64,000 nucleotides of DNA from contig NZ_ADVG01000004.1 in the NCBI RefSeq assembly GCF_000178855.1, positions 1,736,001 to 1,800,000 of the forward strand. Direction: 5' to 3'. Below are positions 36,599-45,691 of the stretch, one piece after another. How positions within the stretch are numbered: the first letter of the stretch is position 1; every line of letters starts with the position of its first letter. Source of the DNA: Ktedonobacter racemifer DSM 44963. GTDB lineage: Bacteria; Chloroflexota; Ktedonobacteria; Ktedonobacterales; Ktedonobacteraceae. The notes beneath the pieces are model-generated. The model was not told the origin of the DNA. It searched no databases and worked only from the letters and a program-made list of their open reading frames with translations. The position numbers were made by a program, and so were the translations under genes.

Positions 36599-37558
36599 CT
36601 ATGCAGTCTGCTGAAGAATCTGGTGGATGGCGCTTTGCACGACGCTGGCGGGAATGGCGTAGCTGATGCCGTTAGCGGTTGTATTTGATTCCGTGTTGAT
36701 GGCCGCTACTGTAGGGATGCCGATGACTTTTCCCTGCATATCTACAAGGGCGCCTCCGCTATTGCCAGGATTTAAGGCCGCATCGGTCTGAATGGCCTGA
36801 GAGATGGTCACTCCGGCGGATTCGGAGACGCTGCGGTTCAAGGCGCTTACAATGCCTTGCGAGGCCGTTTCTGCAAGCCCTAAGGGATTGCCTATGGCGA
36901 TAACATCCTGTCCAACTTTGAGTTTTGTAGAGTCGCCGAACTGAGCGATGGTCATATGCGCAAAGGGCGTGATGCGCACGACTGCCAGATCATGCGAGGC
37001 GTCGGTTCCGATTAACTGTGCCTGTTCTGTCGAGCCATTGCTCAGGACTGCCTCAATCTGCTGCCCGCCATCGATAACATGATTATTGGTGACGATATCG
37101 CCTTGCGCGTCAAAGACGATGCCTGAGCCAAGTTGCTCGCCTTGAGAGGTTGTTACCTTTAATTCGACGACCGCTGGCTCAACACTGCTAATAACGCTCT
37201 CCGCCTGTGTAGTACTTGAAGTTGTGCTGGATGACGTGGCTGCTGAACTGGTCGTGGGCGCGGTGCTTTGCGCAGGTGTGTGAACAAATTGCCAGCCCGC
37301 GAAGAGACCCACACCGAAGACAAGCAGGAGTACAAGCACGAGGAGGATGACGCCGCCAGCTTTTTTTTGACGTGTCTCCGGCCTCCTCTTCTGCTCCGAC
37401 TCCATAGGATATCCAGGCATCTGAGACTGGTTATGCTGGAACTGATCCGGTACTAGTTGTTTATCAGTATCTGTATTTGATGTTATAAATGGTGTTGAAG
37501 GAATGGTATGAATAGGGGTAACATCCTCATAGTGTATATACTCTTCTCGCGGTGGCAT
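36599..37558 (-). CDS. Membrane-anchored HtrA-like serine protease without PDZ domain
   Basis: 319 residues: a cytoplasmic tail, a membrane segment (GGVILLVLVLLLVFGVGLFA, about 68-87), a Ser/Thr linker and a trypsin-like domain. Catalytic residues are His160 in TNNHVID, Asp190 in SHDLAVV and Ser267 in NPGNSGGAL. The protein ends with the protease domain, so the PDZ domain usual in DegP/HtrA is absent. ATG 37558 has GGAG. It probably acts on the outer face of the membrane. First gene of the operon with apbE. Confidence 0.92.
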   Translation of the reverse strand: MPPREEYIHYEDVTPIHTIPSTPFITSNTDTDKQLVPDQFQHNQSQMPGYPMESEQKRRPETRQKKAGGVILLVLVLLLVFGVGLFAGWQFVHTPAQSTAPTTSSAATSSSTTSSTTQAESVISSVEPAVVELKVTTSQGEQLGSGIVFDAQGDIVTNNHVIDGGQQIEAVLSNGSTEQAQLIGTDASHDLAVVRITPFAHMTIAQFGDSTKLKVGQDVIAIGNPLGLAETASQGIVSALNRSVSESAGVTISQAIQTDAALNPGNSGGALVDMQGKVIGIPTVAAINTESNTTANGISYAIPASVVQSAIHQILQQTA

Positions 37559-37817
37559 ATTTCTAGTCTCCTGCTCTTTGACTAATACTGGCACTATTCG
37601 TTCGACGTTATTATTGGTCAGTGTAGTCTTTTTCTATGAGAAAAACATTGTAAGTGTATGAGAGAAATTTCATATGCCCTTTCGAGAAGGAAGGGCGATA
37701 ATAATTTTTAGGCTTTATCATATCTTTAGTGTACTCTTTCTCCTCGCAAGGACAACTTGTATAGGTGTTTTATTTGTATTACTGGACAGCGCAATTGCGT
37801 CAGGAACATCCTCGTTA

Positions 37818-37844
37818 ATTGTAGGGTCCATGCTGGCATGGACT
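37818..37844. repeat. 27-bp inverted-repeat element, copy 1
   Basis: ATTGTAGGGTCCATGCTGGC and onward; the core GTCCATGC/GCATGGAC is self-complementary. A copy with 24 of 27 identical bases is at 44900-44926. Both copies lie at the 3' end of a gene. The rest of 37559-37851 has no supported gene. Confidence 0.6.
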
Positions 37845-37851
37845 TCTCCGG

Positions 37852-38604
37852 CTAAGCCTGGTGCGTGAGTGGCAGTTCTGTTTGGCTGCTTGCAAGTACC
37901 TGCTCCTCCTGGCGCCACTTGCGTGTGTAGATGATGAGTTCGCGGAAGGCGCGCAGAATAACACTGAGTTTGGCGCCTGTGGCTTGTCCGCCGCGTCGGG
38001 GCAGGTGGAGCACGCCAATCTCATGATAGCTGTATCCCGCTTGCTTCAACTTGTAGAGGAGTTCTGCGTTGATCATGGCGCCCCGGGTCTCTAAGGGATG
38101 TGTATGCAGGAACTCGGTGTGTAAGAGTTTAAAGGCGCAATCGATATCTCGGACATGGATGTCAAGAAACCAGCCAATGAGGCATTTCCAGCCCCAGGCA
38201 TTGAGGCGACGCATCGCCGAGTCCTGGCGCTCCAGGCGATAGCCGATGACCGCGTCATACCGCTCAATGGCACCGAAGAATTGCTGTAGCTCGCGAATAT
38301 CAAATTGTCCATCGGAGTCCATAAAAAAGGTCAATTCCTTTGTCGCGGCCTGAAAGCCACTGACCAGGGCGGCTCCATAGCCTTGATTGGTTGGATGGGT
38401 GACCAGGCGAAGCTGGGGCAGGTCCCTGGCAAGCTCTGCAACGATGGCGCCAGTCTGATCCGCGCTACCATCATTCACCACAATAATCTCTGCATCCAGC
38501 CGCCATTGTTGCAGAACGCGCCAGACGTCCAGGATAGTATTACCAATAACCTGCTCTTCGTTATAGGCTGGCAGAATGACCGAGAGGCTATGTTTCTTTA
38601 TCAC
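37852..38604 (-). CDS. GT2-family glycosyltransferase (polyprenyl-phosphate sugar transferase-like)
   Basis: 250 residues. The GT-A core is clear: LSVILPAYNEEQVI, IIVVNDGSADQTG, and the metal-binding DSDG in FFMDSDGQFD. Similar to dolichyl/undecaprenyl-phosphate mannosyl- or glucosyltransferases. There is no C-terminal membrane pair, so it is probably peripheral. It is expressed alone, and the acceptor is unknown. Confidence 0.9.
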   Translation of the reverse strand: MIKKHSLSVILPAYNEEQVIGNTILDVWRVLQQWRLDAEIIVVNDGSADQTGAIVAELARDLPQLRLVTHPTNQGYGAALVSGFQAATKELTFFMDSDGQFDIRELQQFFGAIERYDAVIGYRLERQDSAMRRLNAWGWKCLIGWFLDIHVRDIDCAFKLLHTEFLHTHPLETRGAMINAELLYKLKQAGYSYHEIGVLHLPRRGGQATGAKLSVILRAFRELIIYTRKWRQEEQVLASSQTELPLTHQA

Positions 38605-38744
38605 TTCTGGCTATTTCCTTTCATCTCAGTTCGTTCTCAGTGGATCTTCTGTATATTAGAGTAGCAAGGTTTTATGTGAGTTCTATTGGAAGAAGATGAG
38701 AGATATCTCATGCACAGGATTGCCTTTGCGCCTACGGCGCTCAG

Positions 38745-38811
38745 GGGTAAAGGGGTGTTGGGCGTGGGAAACGGGCTTTGCCCGTTTCCCACGCCCAACA
38801 CCCCTTTACCC
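38745..38811. repeat. Locus-specific long palindrome 7 (class A collar)
   Basis: Perfect 32-bp arms (38745-38776, 38780-38811), loop TTT, apex GGC-TTT-GCC. Left collar GCGCCTACGGCGCTCAG at 38729-38744. It lies between the divergent GT2 and kynureninase genes. Confidence 0.92.
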
Positions 38812-38976
38812 GGAGGACAAGTGTAGTGAGCTGAAGTAAGGGCTTAACCCCCCGAGTACTCGCGTAGTGAGCCGAGGCAAGCGCGAAAGCCTTGCTTGTA
38901 GGCTTGCACGATTGGCAAACTGGACGTGATATAGTGTGGAGAAAGCAAACCTGTACTGAAAAAAGGAATACCAACG

Positions 38977-40245
38977 ATGGCTATACCGCTAAGTGCCGAT
39001 TACGCCTCGATGCTTGATGCGCAAGATCGGCTGGCTCATTTCCGGGAGCGCTTTGTCGTTCCTGACCCTGAGCTTATTTATATGGATGGCAACTCTCTGG
39101 GACGTCTCCCCAAAGCCACACAGACCTATGCTCGGGAGCTTATCGAGACACAATGGGGGACGCGCTTGATTCGGGGTTGGAATGAAGGCTGGTTCACGGC
39201 GCCAGAGCGTATTGGCGCGAAGATCGCTCGCCTGATCGGAGCACAACCAGACGAAGTCATTGTGGCGGACTCCACCTCGGTCAATCTCTTTAAGCTGGTG
39301 GTAGCTGCTCTGCGGGCGCAACGGGGACGCACACGGTTGGTGACGGATGATTTAAACTTTCCCTCGGACCTCTATGTACTCCAGGGGGCCATTGAGCTTC
39401 TGGAGAAGGGGCATCGCCTCGATATCATTTCTTCGCCTGATGGCATCCATGGTCCCGCCGCCGAGATCCAGGCATCCCTTGATGAGCAGGTCGCCCTGCT
39501 GACATTGTCGCACACGGTCTTCAAGAGCGGCTATCTTTACGACATGGCTGAGCTAACCCGGGCCGCTCATAGTGTAGGTTCGCTGGTACTTTGGGACTTG
39601 AGTCACTCCGTGGGCGCGGTCCCGGTTGACCTGAACGCTGCCCAGGTCGACCTGGCAATCGGTTGCACCTATAAGTATTTGAATGGAGGCCCGGGCGCTC
39701 CCGCTTTCCTCTACATTCGTCGCGAGCTACAGGAGCGCCTCGGCAACCCCATCTCTGGCTGGATGGGCCAGAGAGACCTGTTTAATTTTGCCCTGGACTA
39801 CAAACCCGCCATGGGCCTACGCCAGTTTTTAACGGGGACGCCCCCCATTCTCTCGCTCTCACTGATCGAGCCGGGCGTTGATGTGCTGCTAGAGGCTGGC
39901 CTAGACGCCCTACGCGCCAAGTCTGAGCAACAAAGCGAGTATTTGATACAACTATGGGAAGCCGTGCTCAAGCCAGAGGGTTTTGTCCTCAACTCACCCC
40001 GAGACGTCCGGAAGCGTGGCTCACATATCTCACTTGGCCACCAGGAAGGCCTGCGCATCGATATGGCGCTCATCAACGACATGCAGGTGCTACCCGACTT
40101 CCGCGCGCCCGACAATATCCGCCTGGGCCTGGCCCCTCTCTACACCTCCTTTAGCGACATCCATACAACCGTCACACGCCTCCACCAGGTCGTAGCAGAC
40201 AAGCTCTACGAGCAATACCCACACGAAGTCCCAATCGTCACCTAA
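38977..40245 (+). CDS. kynU: Kynureninase
   Basis: 422 residues, the usual kynureninase length. A PLP enzyme that cleaves kynurenine to anthranilate and alanine. Visible marks: YMDGNSLGRLPKA at the N-terminus, DLNFPSDLYV, WDLSHSVGAVPVDL and the PLP-binding Lys233 in CTYKYLNGGPG. No other kynurenine-pathway gene is adjacent. The promoter region contains a long palindrome. Confidence 0.95.
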   Translation: MAIPLSADYASMLDAQDRLAHFRERFVVPDPELIYMDGNSLGRLPKATQTYARELIETQWGTRLIRGWNEGWFTAPERIGAKIARLIGAQPDEVIVADSTSVNLFKLVVAALRAQRGRTRLVTDDLNFPSDLYVLQGAIELLEKGHRLDIISSPDGIHGPAAEIQASLDEQVALLTLSHTVFKSGYLYDMAELTRAAHSVGSLVLWDLSHSVGAVPVDLNAAQVDLAIGCTYKYLNGGPGAPAFLYIRRELQERLGNPISGWMGQRDLFNFALDYKPAMGLRQFLTGTPPILSLSLIEPGVDVLLEAGLDALRAKSEQQSEYLIQLWEAVLKPEGFVLNSPRDVRKRGSHISLGHQEGLRIDMALINDMQVLPDFRAPDNIRLGLAPLYTSFSDIHTTVTRLHQVVADKLYEQYPHEVPIVT

Positions 40246-40251
40246 ACAAAT

Positions 40252-40307
40252 ATTGTGTGTTAGATGGTGGTTGGGCGCATGCGCCCAACCACCATCTAAC
40301 ACACAAT
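40252..40307. repeat. Locus-specific long palindrome 8 (class A collar)
   Basis: A 56-bp perfect palindrome with no spacer (arms 40252-40279, 40280-40307), starting 6 bp after the kynU stop. Right collar CTGAGCGCCGCAGGCGCGAA at 40313-40332. The AT-rich rest of the intergenic region (to 40482) probably holds the promoter of the next gene. Confidence 0.92.
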
Positions 40308-40482
40308 TAATCTCTGAGCGCCGCAGGCGCGAAAGCATAGCCAATTAGGCTAAAAAAGATGCTTATCTCATCTTCAAACGATAAAACTAAATAGAGAGCA
40401 ATATATTTTAGCTCAAGATAAACATTTGCATTAAACATTTCTATTTCTCTATATACATGTTCTGCTTATTTGGAGGCTTTTT

Positions 40483-43347
40483 ATGTCTAAACCGCCAGGT
40501 ACAAACAAGCTCTTCCGTTCGCCTATTCCTGGCAATGAGGCAAGCAAACATACAGGTGCCCTTGCTCATGAGGACAGCAGCGAAATTGGTACCCAACCAG
40601 TTCCAGCCATTCCAACTGAAACACCTTCGCATCCCTCTTCTGGTGACCTGGCGGATCGACCAACGATGCAAGCTCCGGCTGTTCAACCTGCAAGTGGAGT
40701 ATTATATCAGCAGAATCCAGTCTCGCAGGCAGGGATCGGAGGATATAACCCTTTTCCTGCACCTCCAGGAGGGGTAGCTCCTGCCTCACAGTCAGGGATG
40801 GGAGGGTATAATCCCATCCCTGCGCCATCTCCTGTCTCACAGTCAGGGATGGGAGGGTATAATCCCATCCCTGCGCCATCTCCTGTCTCACAGTCAGGGA
40901 TGGGAGGGTATAATCCCATCCCTGCGCCATCTCCTGTCTCACAGTCAGGGATGGGAGGGTATAATCCCATCCCTGCGCCATCTCCTGTCTCACAGTCAGG
41001 GATAGGTTACGGACCAGGCCCGGCCCAACCGCCCGTTACGCCACGTCCCCAGGCCCTGGCTGGACAGAGTGGCAATCTGAACAATATGCAGCGGCCGCCT
41101 GCGGCCGCAAATGCGCCGCACCCCAATGTGTTTGTCAAAACACGCAGGAAATACTCTAACCTATCAACGCGCGCCAAAATCGTGATCCTGGCCATGCTTG
41201 CGCTCTTACTCTTACCCTCAGTGTTTATTGTGCTTGAGAGTGTGAACGCCTTTGCCCTGTATAGCCAGGCCGATAGTGCCATTAAACATCTGGAGGCGGC
41301 CCAAAACGTCTTTAGTGGCGGAGGGAATAGCCATGGCAACCTGGCGCGTTACTTCGATGTGAAAAAGCTCCGCCAGGTCCAGGTAGAGATCGACGCGGCA
41401 CATAGCGACCTGGTAAGGCTGCGGGATGAGCTGGACCAGGATGGAAATGTGGCCATGCTGGCTAACATAGTGCCTGCCCAGGTGGGGACCGCCCGTTCCC
41501 TGGCGCATATTGGGGTCGACGCTACCGAGATTGGCCAGATAGCGCTTCAATCCGCCATCAAAATGGCTCCCACACTCTCACAAGCCTTCAATAATCCCCT
41601 TAATAGTGGGAGTAAGAATACCGAGGAGAGTACTGCCCCCTTAAAGCCGTATCTTACATCGAACAATGTCGATGAAATATTTGCGGATATAAACCTGATC
41701 ATTCCGCATGTCCATGCCATGAATATGCAGGCCCGAGGCCTCTCCCTCAACACCTTGCCGCTAAGCAGCAAACAGAGCAATCTTGTAGGCTCGCTCCTGA
41801 AGCTCCTGCCCACGGCTGAAGTCGGTTTGAACCAGGCGATGAGCATGAAGAGCGAGATTAGCTGGTTGCTTGGCGCGGATTCCCCGCGCACCTTTCTGGT
41901 GGAACCAATGGACCGCGCGGAACTGCGCGCCACGGGAGGCTTTACCGGCCAGTTTGGTGAGCTCTCAATCAACGGTGGACACATGTCCCCGCTGAAGCTG
42001 AAGAATATTGCCCAATATGAAGAGGATATTACAGGTGAAGGTGCTGCGCGGCCAGATCCCGTCGTTTATGGCAGGGTGCAGGGCCAGACGGCACCAGATC
42101 CTTATAATTGGTGGCCTGTTGGTAACTTTGGTATGCGCGATGCTAACCTCTCCGCCGACTTTCCGACATCGGCGCGCCTGATTATGGACCGTTACAATTA
42201 CGAGTTCGAGAAAAAGCTTGATGGCGTTATTATCTTTACGCCTGCCCTGATCGCGCATGTCTTGCATGTAACCGGCCCTATCCATATCGCGGCCTATAAC
42301 GAGACAATTACCGAGCAGAATCTTGAGGAGCGGCTACACTACTATCAACTGGATAACACGGGAATTCGCCGCGAAGAACTGATTGAACACGTCAACGATC
42401 CACAGGCAGCACGCAAACTCTTTACCCAGCAGGTGACCAAAACTCTGATGGATACGGCTCAGCACCTGCCATATGATAAGGTGCTGTCTCTGGTGAATGA
42501 GATGTTTCTCGCGACGAAAACCAGGGATCTGCAAATCTACTTCACCAATCCCAAAGTTAATGCCCTGATCACCAAATATGGCTCAATCCCTTCGCTGGAT
42601 CGCTCTACCCAGCATGATGGCCTGGCTATCGTGCAGTCTAACCTTAGTGCCAGCAAGGCGTCGCAGTATGTCAACACATCGATAAAGGATTCTATTAGTG
42701 TCGACGCCTCGGGTGGGGCGACTCACCAGGTTGTGATGACGTTGAATTATCAAAAGAAGGGCGATGTGTACGGCATGAGTACTTATCGCGATTATGTACG
42801 CATATATGCCCCACCCTCCAGCCAACTCATTTCGAGCTATGGTTTTGAGGCGAGCTACGGTTACGCGCATCCCTCGCGTGGATACTGTGGCTATGGCGCG
42901 GGCTATCAGGCATGCGCACAGGATGTATACGGCGATGGAACTCTCGTCTGCACAACGGCTCCCGTTGATACCGACTCCACTTCGTTTCTCGACTATGGCC
43001 CGGGTCTCCATCTGCCGGTCCCGGCCATTGGTCAGCTAACCAATCAAGAGAGCGATACGTCTGGGCGCGCTATGTTTGGGGGCTGGGTGGTTGTGCCGCC
43101 CAATTGTAGTATCAAGGTGACGTTCTCGTGGTATGTGCCCTCCAGTAGCCATACCTATAGCCTGCTCTTCCAGCCGCAGGCGAGCGTGCATCCGCAATTG
43201 GACCTGACGGTTAAGTCGGCCCAGAAGGCCTGTGCGGGTAGTAAGCCCTCCGACTTACACTTCGCCGGAACCATGGATGGGCAGGATCGTACCTTTACCT
43301 TGCAGACCGGGCAGTCCGGCGGCGGATGCGCTCTGAGGATGTCCTGA
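40483..43347 (+). CDS. DUF4012-family membrane protein with Pro/Gly-rich repeats
   Basis: 954 residues. The N-terminal ~220 residues are disordered and carry four copies of a 17-residue repeat (QSGMGGYNPIPAPSPVS) plus partial ones. A membrane segment follows (KIVILAMLALLLLPSVFIVL), then a large outer domain with the DUF4012 signature LLGADSPRTFLVEPMDRAEL and RATGGFTGQFGELSING. DUF4012 proteins are common in Gram-positive and Chloroflexi genomes near surface-polymer genes, but their function is not established. GGAGG precedes ATG. Confidence 0.88.
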   Translation: MSKPPGTNKLFRSPIPGNEASKHTGALAHEDSSEIGTQPVPAIPTETPSHPSSGDLADRPTMQAPAVQPASGVLYQQNPVSQAGIGGYNPFPAPPGGVAPASQSGMGGYNPIPAPSPVSQSGMGGYNPIPAPSPVSQSGMGGYNPIPAPSPVSQSGMGGYNPIPAPSPVSQSGIGYGPGPAQPPVTPRPQALAGQSGNLNNMQRPPAAANAPHPNVFVKTRRKYSNLSTRAKIVILAMLALLLLPSVFIVLESVNAFALYSQADSAIKHLEAAQNVFSGGGNSHGNLARYFDVKKLRQVQVEIDAAHSDLVRLRDELDQDGNVAMLANIVPAQVGTARSLAHIGVDATEIGQIALQSAIKMAPTLSQAFNNPLNSGSKNTEESTAPLKPYLTSNNVDEIFADINLIIPHVHAMNMQARGLSLNTLPLSSKQSNLVGSLLKLLPTAEVGLNQAMSMKSEISWLLGADSPRTFLVEPMDRAELRATGGFTGQFGELSINGGHMSPLKLKNIAQYEEDITGEGAARPDPVVYGRVQGQTAPDPYNWWPVGNFGMRDANLSADFPTSARLIMDRYNYEFEKKLDGVIIFTPALIAHVLHVTGPIHIAAYNETITEQNLEERLHYYQLDNTGIRREELIEHVNDPQAARKLFTQQVTKTLMDTAQHLPYDKVLSLVNEMFLATKTRDLQIYFTNPKVNALITKYGSIPSLDRSTQHDGLAIVQSNLSASKASQYVNTSIKDSISVDASGGATHQVVMTLNYQKKGDVYGMSTYRDYVRIYAPPSSQLISSYGFEASYGYAHPSRGYCGYGAGYQACAQDVYGDGTLVCTTAPVDTDSTSFLDYGPGLHLPVPAIGQLTNQESDTSGRAMFGGWVVVPPNCSIKVTFSWYVPSSSHTYSLLFQPQASVHPQLDLTVKSAQKACAGSKPSDLHFAGTMDGQDRTFTLQTGQSGGGCALRMS
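40790..40993 (+). repeat. Tandem 51-bp coding repeat, four copies
   Basis: Units start at 40790, 40841, 40892 and 40943 and are essentially identical; a diverging fifth begins at 40994. Each unit encodes 17 residues and contains the inverted repeat GGGATGGG/CCCATCCC. The near-identity suggests recent expansion by slippage or unequal recombination. Confidence 0.92.
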
Positions 43348-43623
43348 GGCTTGCGCGATCAGTTGGAGCTTCTGCTGACGCGTGAGGCACTTGATCTGAT
43401 ATTCAGCTCGTAGTGCCTCGCTTTTGCCTGGAAACGTCCAGCTGGCGAGGAGAGTCACGGGCCGATGCGCACGCGTGTAGTGCCCACCTTTCCCGGCGTT
43501 ATGCGTGGCGATCCGCCGCTGGAGGTTATTGGTATAGCCTGTGTAGAGCGTATCGTCCGCGCATTTAAGAATGTAGACATAGTGCGCCTTGTCTTGCTGG
43601 ATATCGTCGCCTATCTCTGGCAT
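43255..43623 (-). CDS. GIY-YIG nuclease-domain protein
   Basis: 122 residues; the first ~85 match the stand-alone UPF0213-type GIY-YIG domain: HYVYILKCADDTLYTGYTNN, QRRIATHNAGKGGHYTRAHR and SEALRAEYQIKCL. The catalytic Tyr, Arg and Glu positions are present. The last 30 residues overlap the 3' end of the convergent DUF4012 gene by 93 bp. Family members may be active nucleases or inactive; the role is unknown. Confidence 0.88.
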   Translation of the reverse strand: MPEIGDDIQQDKAHYVYILKCADDTLYTGYTNNLQRRIATHNAGKGGHYTRAHRPVTLLASWTFPGKSEALRAEYQIKCLTRQQKLQLIAQASGHPQSASAAGLPGLQGKGTILPIHGSGEV

Positions 43624-43664
43624 GCCTTATCCTATCTCATGAGACTCTCGCGCCTACGGCGCTC

Positions 43665-43726
43665 TGGTAGGTGGTATGATGCAGGTTGGCAACCAAAGCT
43701 GCCAACCTGCATCATACCACCTACCA
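43665..43726. repeat. Locus-specific long palindrome 9 (class A collar)
   Basis: Perfect 27-bp arms (43665-43691, 43700-43726) with an 8-base loop, longer than in other copies. Left collar CGCGCCTACGGCGCTC at 43649-43664. It lies between the divergent GIY-YIG and LRR genes. Confidence 0.9.
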
Positions 43727-43751
43727 TACTTTTTGAGAACGGAGGTCAGTT

Positions 43752-44906
43752 GTGGAGAATGGCGAGGTAACCAGGCTATCACTGCGCTATCGTGGCCTTA
43801 CTGCGCTTCCTACATCCCTATCCCTGCATCAACTGAGCTCGCTTCGAGTCTTAGACCTCACTGGTAATAGGTTGACGGCTCTGCCCGAAGAGCTTGGTAG
43901 CCTGGAGCAGTTGCAGGAGCTGTACCTGGACGATAACCAGATCACTACGCTGCCTCATGTCCTGGGCAAGCTGGTGAACCTGCGCGCGCTACATGTCGAT
44001 ATGAATCGCCTGAGTGTTCTGCCCTCCTCTCTCTACCATCTTCCGCGCCTGGAGACGCTTCGCCTTTATAAAAATCGGCTTACCAACTTGCCCGCTGACA
44101 TTGGGCGACTGCAAGGGTTGCGCGACTTTAGCGTTGGCAAGAACCAGCTCACCTCTCTCCCCGAGTCATTATGGGAATTAGGACGGCTCCAGGCCTTGAA
44201 TCTCGCGGAGAACCAGCTTTCGTCTCTCTCTGAGCGCATTGGCCAGCTGACGCAACTGCAAATGCTGGACGCAGGCCATAACCAACTTACGACCCTTCCT
44301 GAGTCGCTTGGTCAGTTGACGAACTTGACGCATTACCTCTACCTCAGCAACAATCGCCTGACAACCCTCTCTGAGTCACTTTTTGCGCATCTTACCCAGC
44401 TTGCATATCTTAATATCACCGATAACCAGCTCACAGAACTCCCGCGCAGCCTTGGCTGCCTGACCAACCTCAAAGAGCTAAGGATCTATAACAATCAACT
44501 GGCAACCTTGCCCGAAGAGCTTGGCAATCTAGCAGCTTTACGCGAGCTGCATGCGATGAACAATCGTCTGGAGACGCTGCCAGACTCCCTGGGCAAGCTA
44601 AAGCAGCTGAGGGAGCTACGCCTCGCCAATAATCGGCTCGCGCGACTCCCCACCTACCTTGGCGAGCTGGCTAATCTTACCTCCTTAGACCTGCGCAATA
44701 ATCTTCTCGCCTCCTTACCTGCCTCTCTTGATAATCTGGCTAAGCTGCGTGCGCTCGACCTGCGTGCGAACAGGTTGACCACTCTCCCCCCAGGTTTGCA
44801 GAGACTCCAGCACCTGGAGAAGCTAGACCTGAGATGGCTAAAGCTCTCCCCGCTCCCCACCTGGCTTGACCAACTTGAACAGCGAGGATGCACAGTGCTA
44901 TTGTAG
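43752..44906 (+). CDS. Leucine-rich-repeat protein
   Basis: 384 residues made almost entirely of about sixteen 23-residue leucine-rich repeats of the form LxxLxLxxNxLxxLPxxLGxL, for example LRVLDLTGNRLTALPEELGS. No signal peptide, membrane segment or fused effector domain. GTG 43752 has GGAGG. It probably acts as a protein-binding scaffold in the cytoplasm; the partner is unknown. Confidence 0.93.
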   Translation: MENGEVTRLSLRYRGLTALPTSLSLHQLSSLRVLDLTGNRLTALPEELGSLEQLQELYLDDNQITTLPHVLGKLVNLRALHVDMNRLSVLPSSLYHLPRLETLRLYKNRLTNLPADIGRLQGLRDFSVGKNQLTSLPESLWELGRLQALNLAENQLSSLSERIGQLTQLQMLDAGHNQLTTLPESLGQLTNLTHYLYLSNNRLTTLSESLFAHLTQLAYLNITDNQLTELPRSLGCLTNLKELRIYNNQLATLPEELGNLAALRELHAMNNRLETLPDSLGKLKQLRELRLANNRLARLPTYLGELANLTSLDLRNNLLASLPASLDNLAKLRALDLRANRLTTLPPGLQRLQHLEKLDLRWLKLSPLPTWLDQLEQRGCTVLL

Positions 44907-44926
44907 GCTTCATGCTTGCATGGACT
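44900..44926. repeat. 27-bp inverted-repeat element, copy 2
   Basis: ATTGTAGGCTTCATGCTTGC and onward, 24 of 27 bases identical to the copy at 37818-37844. It overlaps the stop of the LRR gene. The remaining 44927-45065 carries no supported gene. Confidence 0.6.
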
Positions 44927-45065
44927 GCTTGCGCTCCGCTAACGAACGTCGGACAACTTGATCTTCAACTTGTCGAGGAGTCCCTCGACAGGCGTTATAA
45001 AAAGCTCTTCTGGTGGGATGGGGAGATAACTCATGAACTGAGCTTCTGCGCGAGATGCGACACGT

Positions 45066-45582
45066 TTACTGCGAGTGGCAGTGGTCTGCGCCTGACTGCT
45101 CTTCTCGAGGTGAAAGATATTCTTCCCTGGTCGCGCTTTCGGCTTTCCGCTGCTCCGATGGGCAGATCCATAAAGAGAGCGAGGTCGGCTGCATGGTCTC
45201 TTGCACCGCGGCCAGCAACTGCTCGCAGAGCTGATCCAGGTTCACCTCTTGGCGCAGATTCGCACTAAAGGCTTCCACGGTCCTGGCAGCATCATATCTG
45301 CTGCGATAGAAGCGCCGGTCAATGTTCCGTTGAATGCCATGGCGCAGCGGTTGGAAGAGAATGAAAATGACGAGAGTCGAGCCAACCAGAATGAGTGGAG
45401 ACTGCGCTGCCTGCGGGCTGAAGGACGCGAACGCAAACTGTGAGCCGAGGATCAGGCCCACATACACCGCAGCCAGAGTGGCGGTGAGCAGCGTATAGAC
45501 CAGCGTACGCCTGACAAAGACATCGATGTCGAAGGCATTGGCGTACAAGACAGCCATCAGGAACCCCGCAATATTGATGCCA
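45066..45582 (-). pseudogene. Membrane sensor-like protein, C-terminal half (gene split by IS607 element 2)
   Basis: Encodes the end of a multi-pass sensor: FLMAVLYANAFDIDVFVRRT and LVYTLLTATLAAVYVG, a further membrane segment, then a dimerisation/GAF-like stretch (SANLRQEVNLDQLCEQLLAA, MQPTSLSLWICPSE). The family normally reads ...AxLRxRLxDIDxxIxRTLVY at this point. The N-terminal half lies at 47800-48533, on the other side of the IS607 element. No kinase domain follows; relatives often end here. Confidence 0.75.
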
Positions 45583-45691
45583 CAGCCAAAGAACCGTTCT
45601 CCGACACTTGGACAAATATGGACAAGCCACATTCACCCGGATCGGTTCCTGCTTCACCGAGGGCAGTTTCACTGAACCATCTTACGACGGA

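Noticed and set aside
40790..40993. Evenly spaced direct repeats resembling a CRISPR array
   Set aside because: Units are contiguous 51-bp copies with no spacers, lie in frame inside the DUF4012 gene, and encode a 17-residue repeat.
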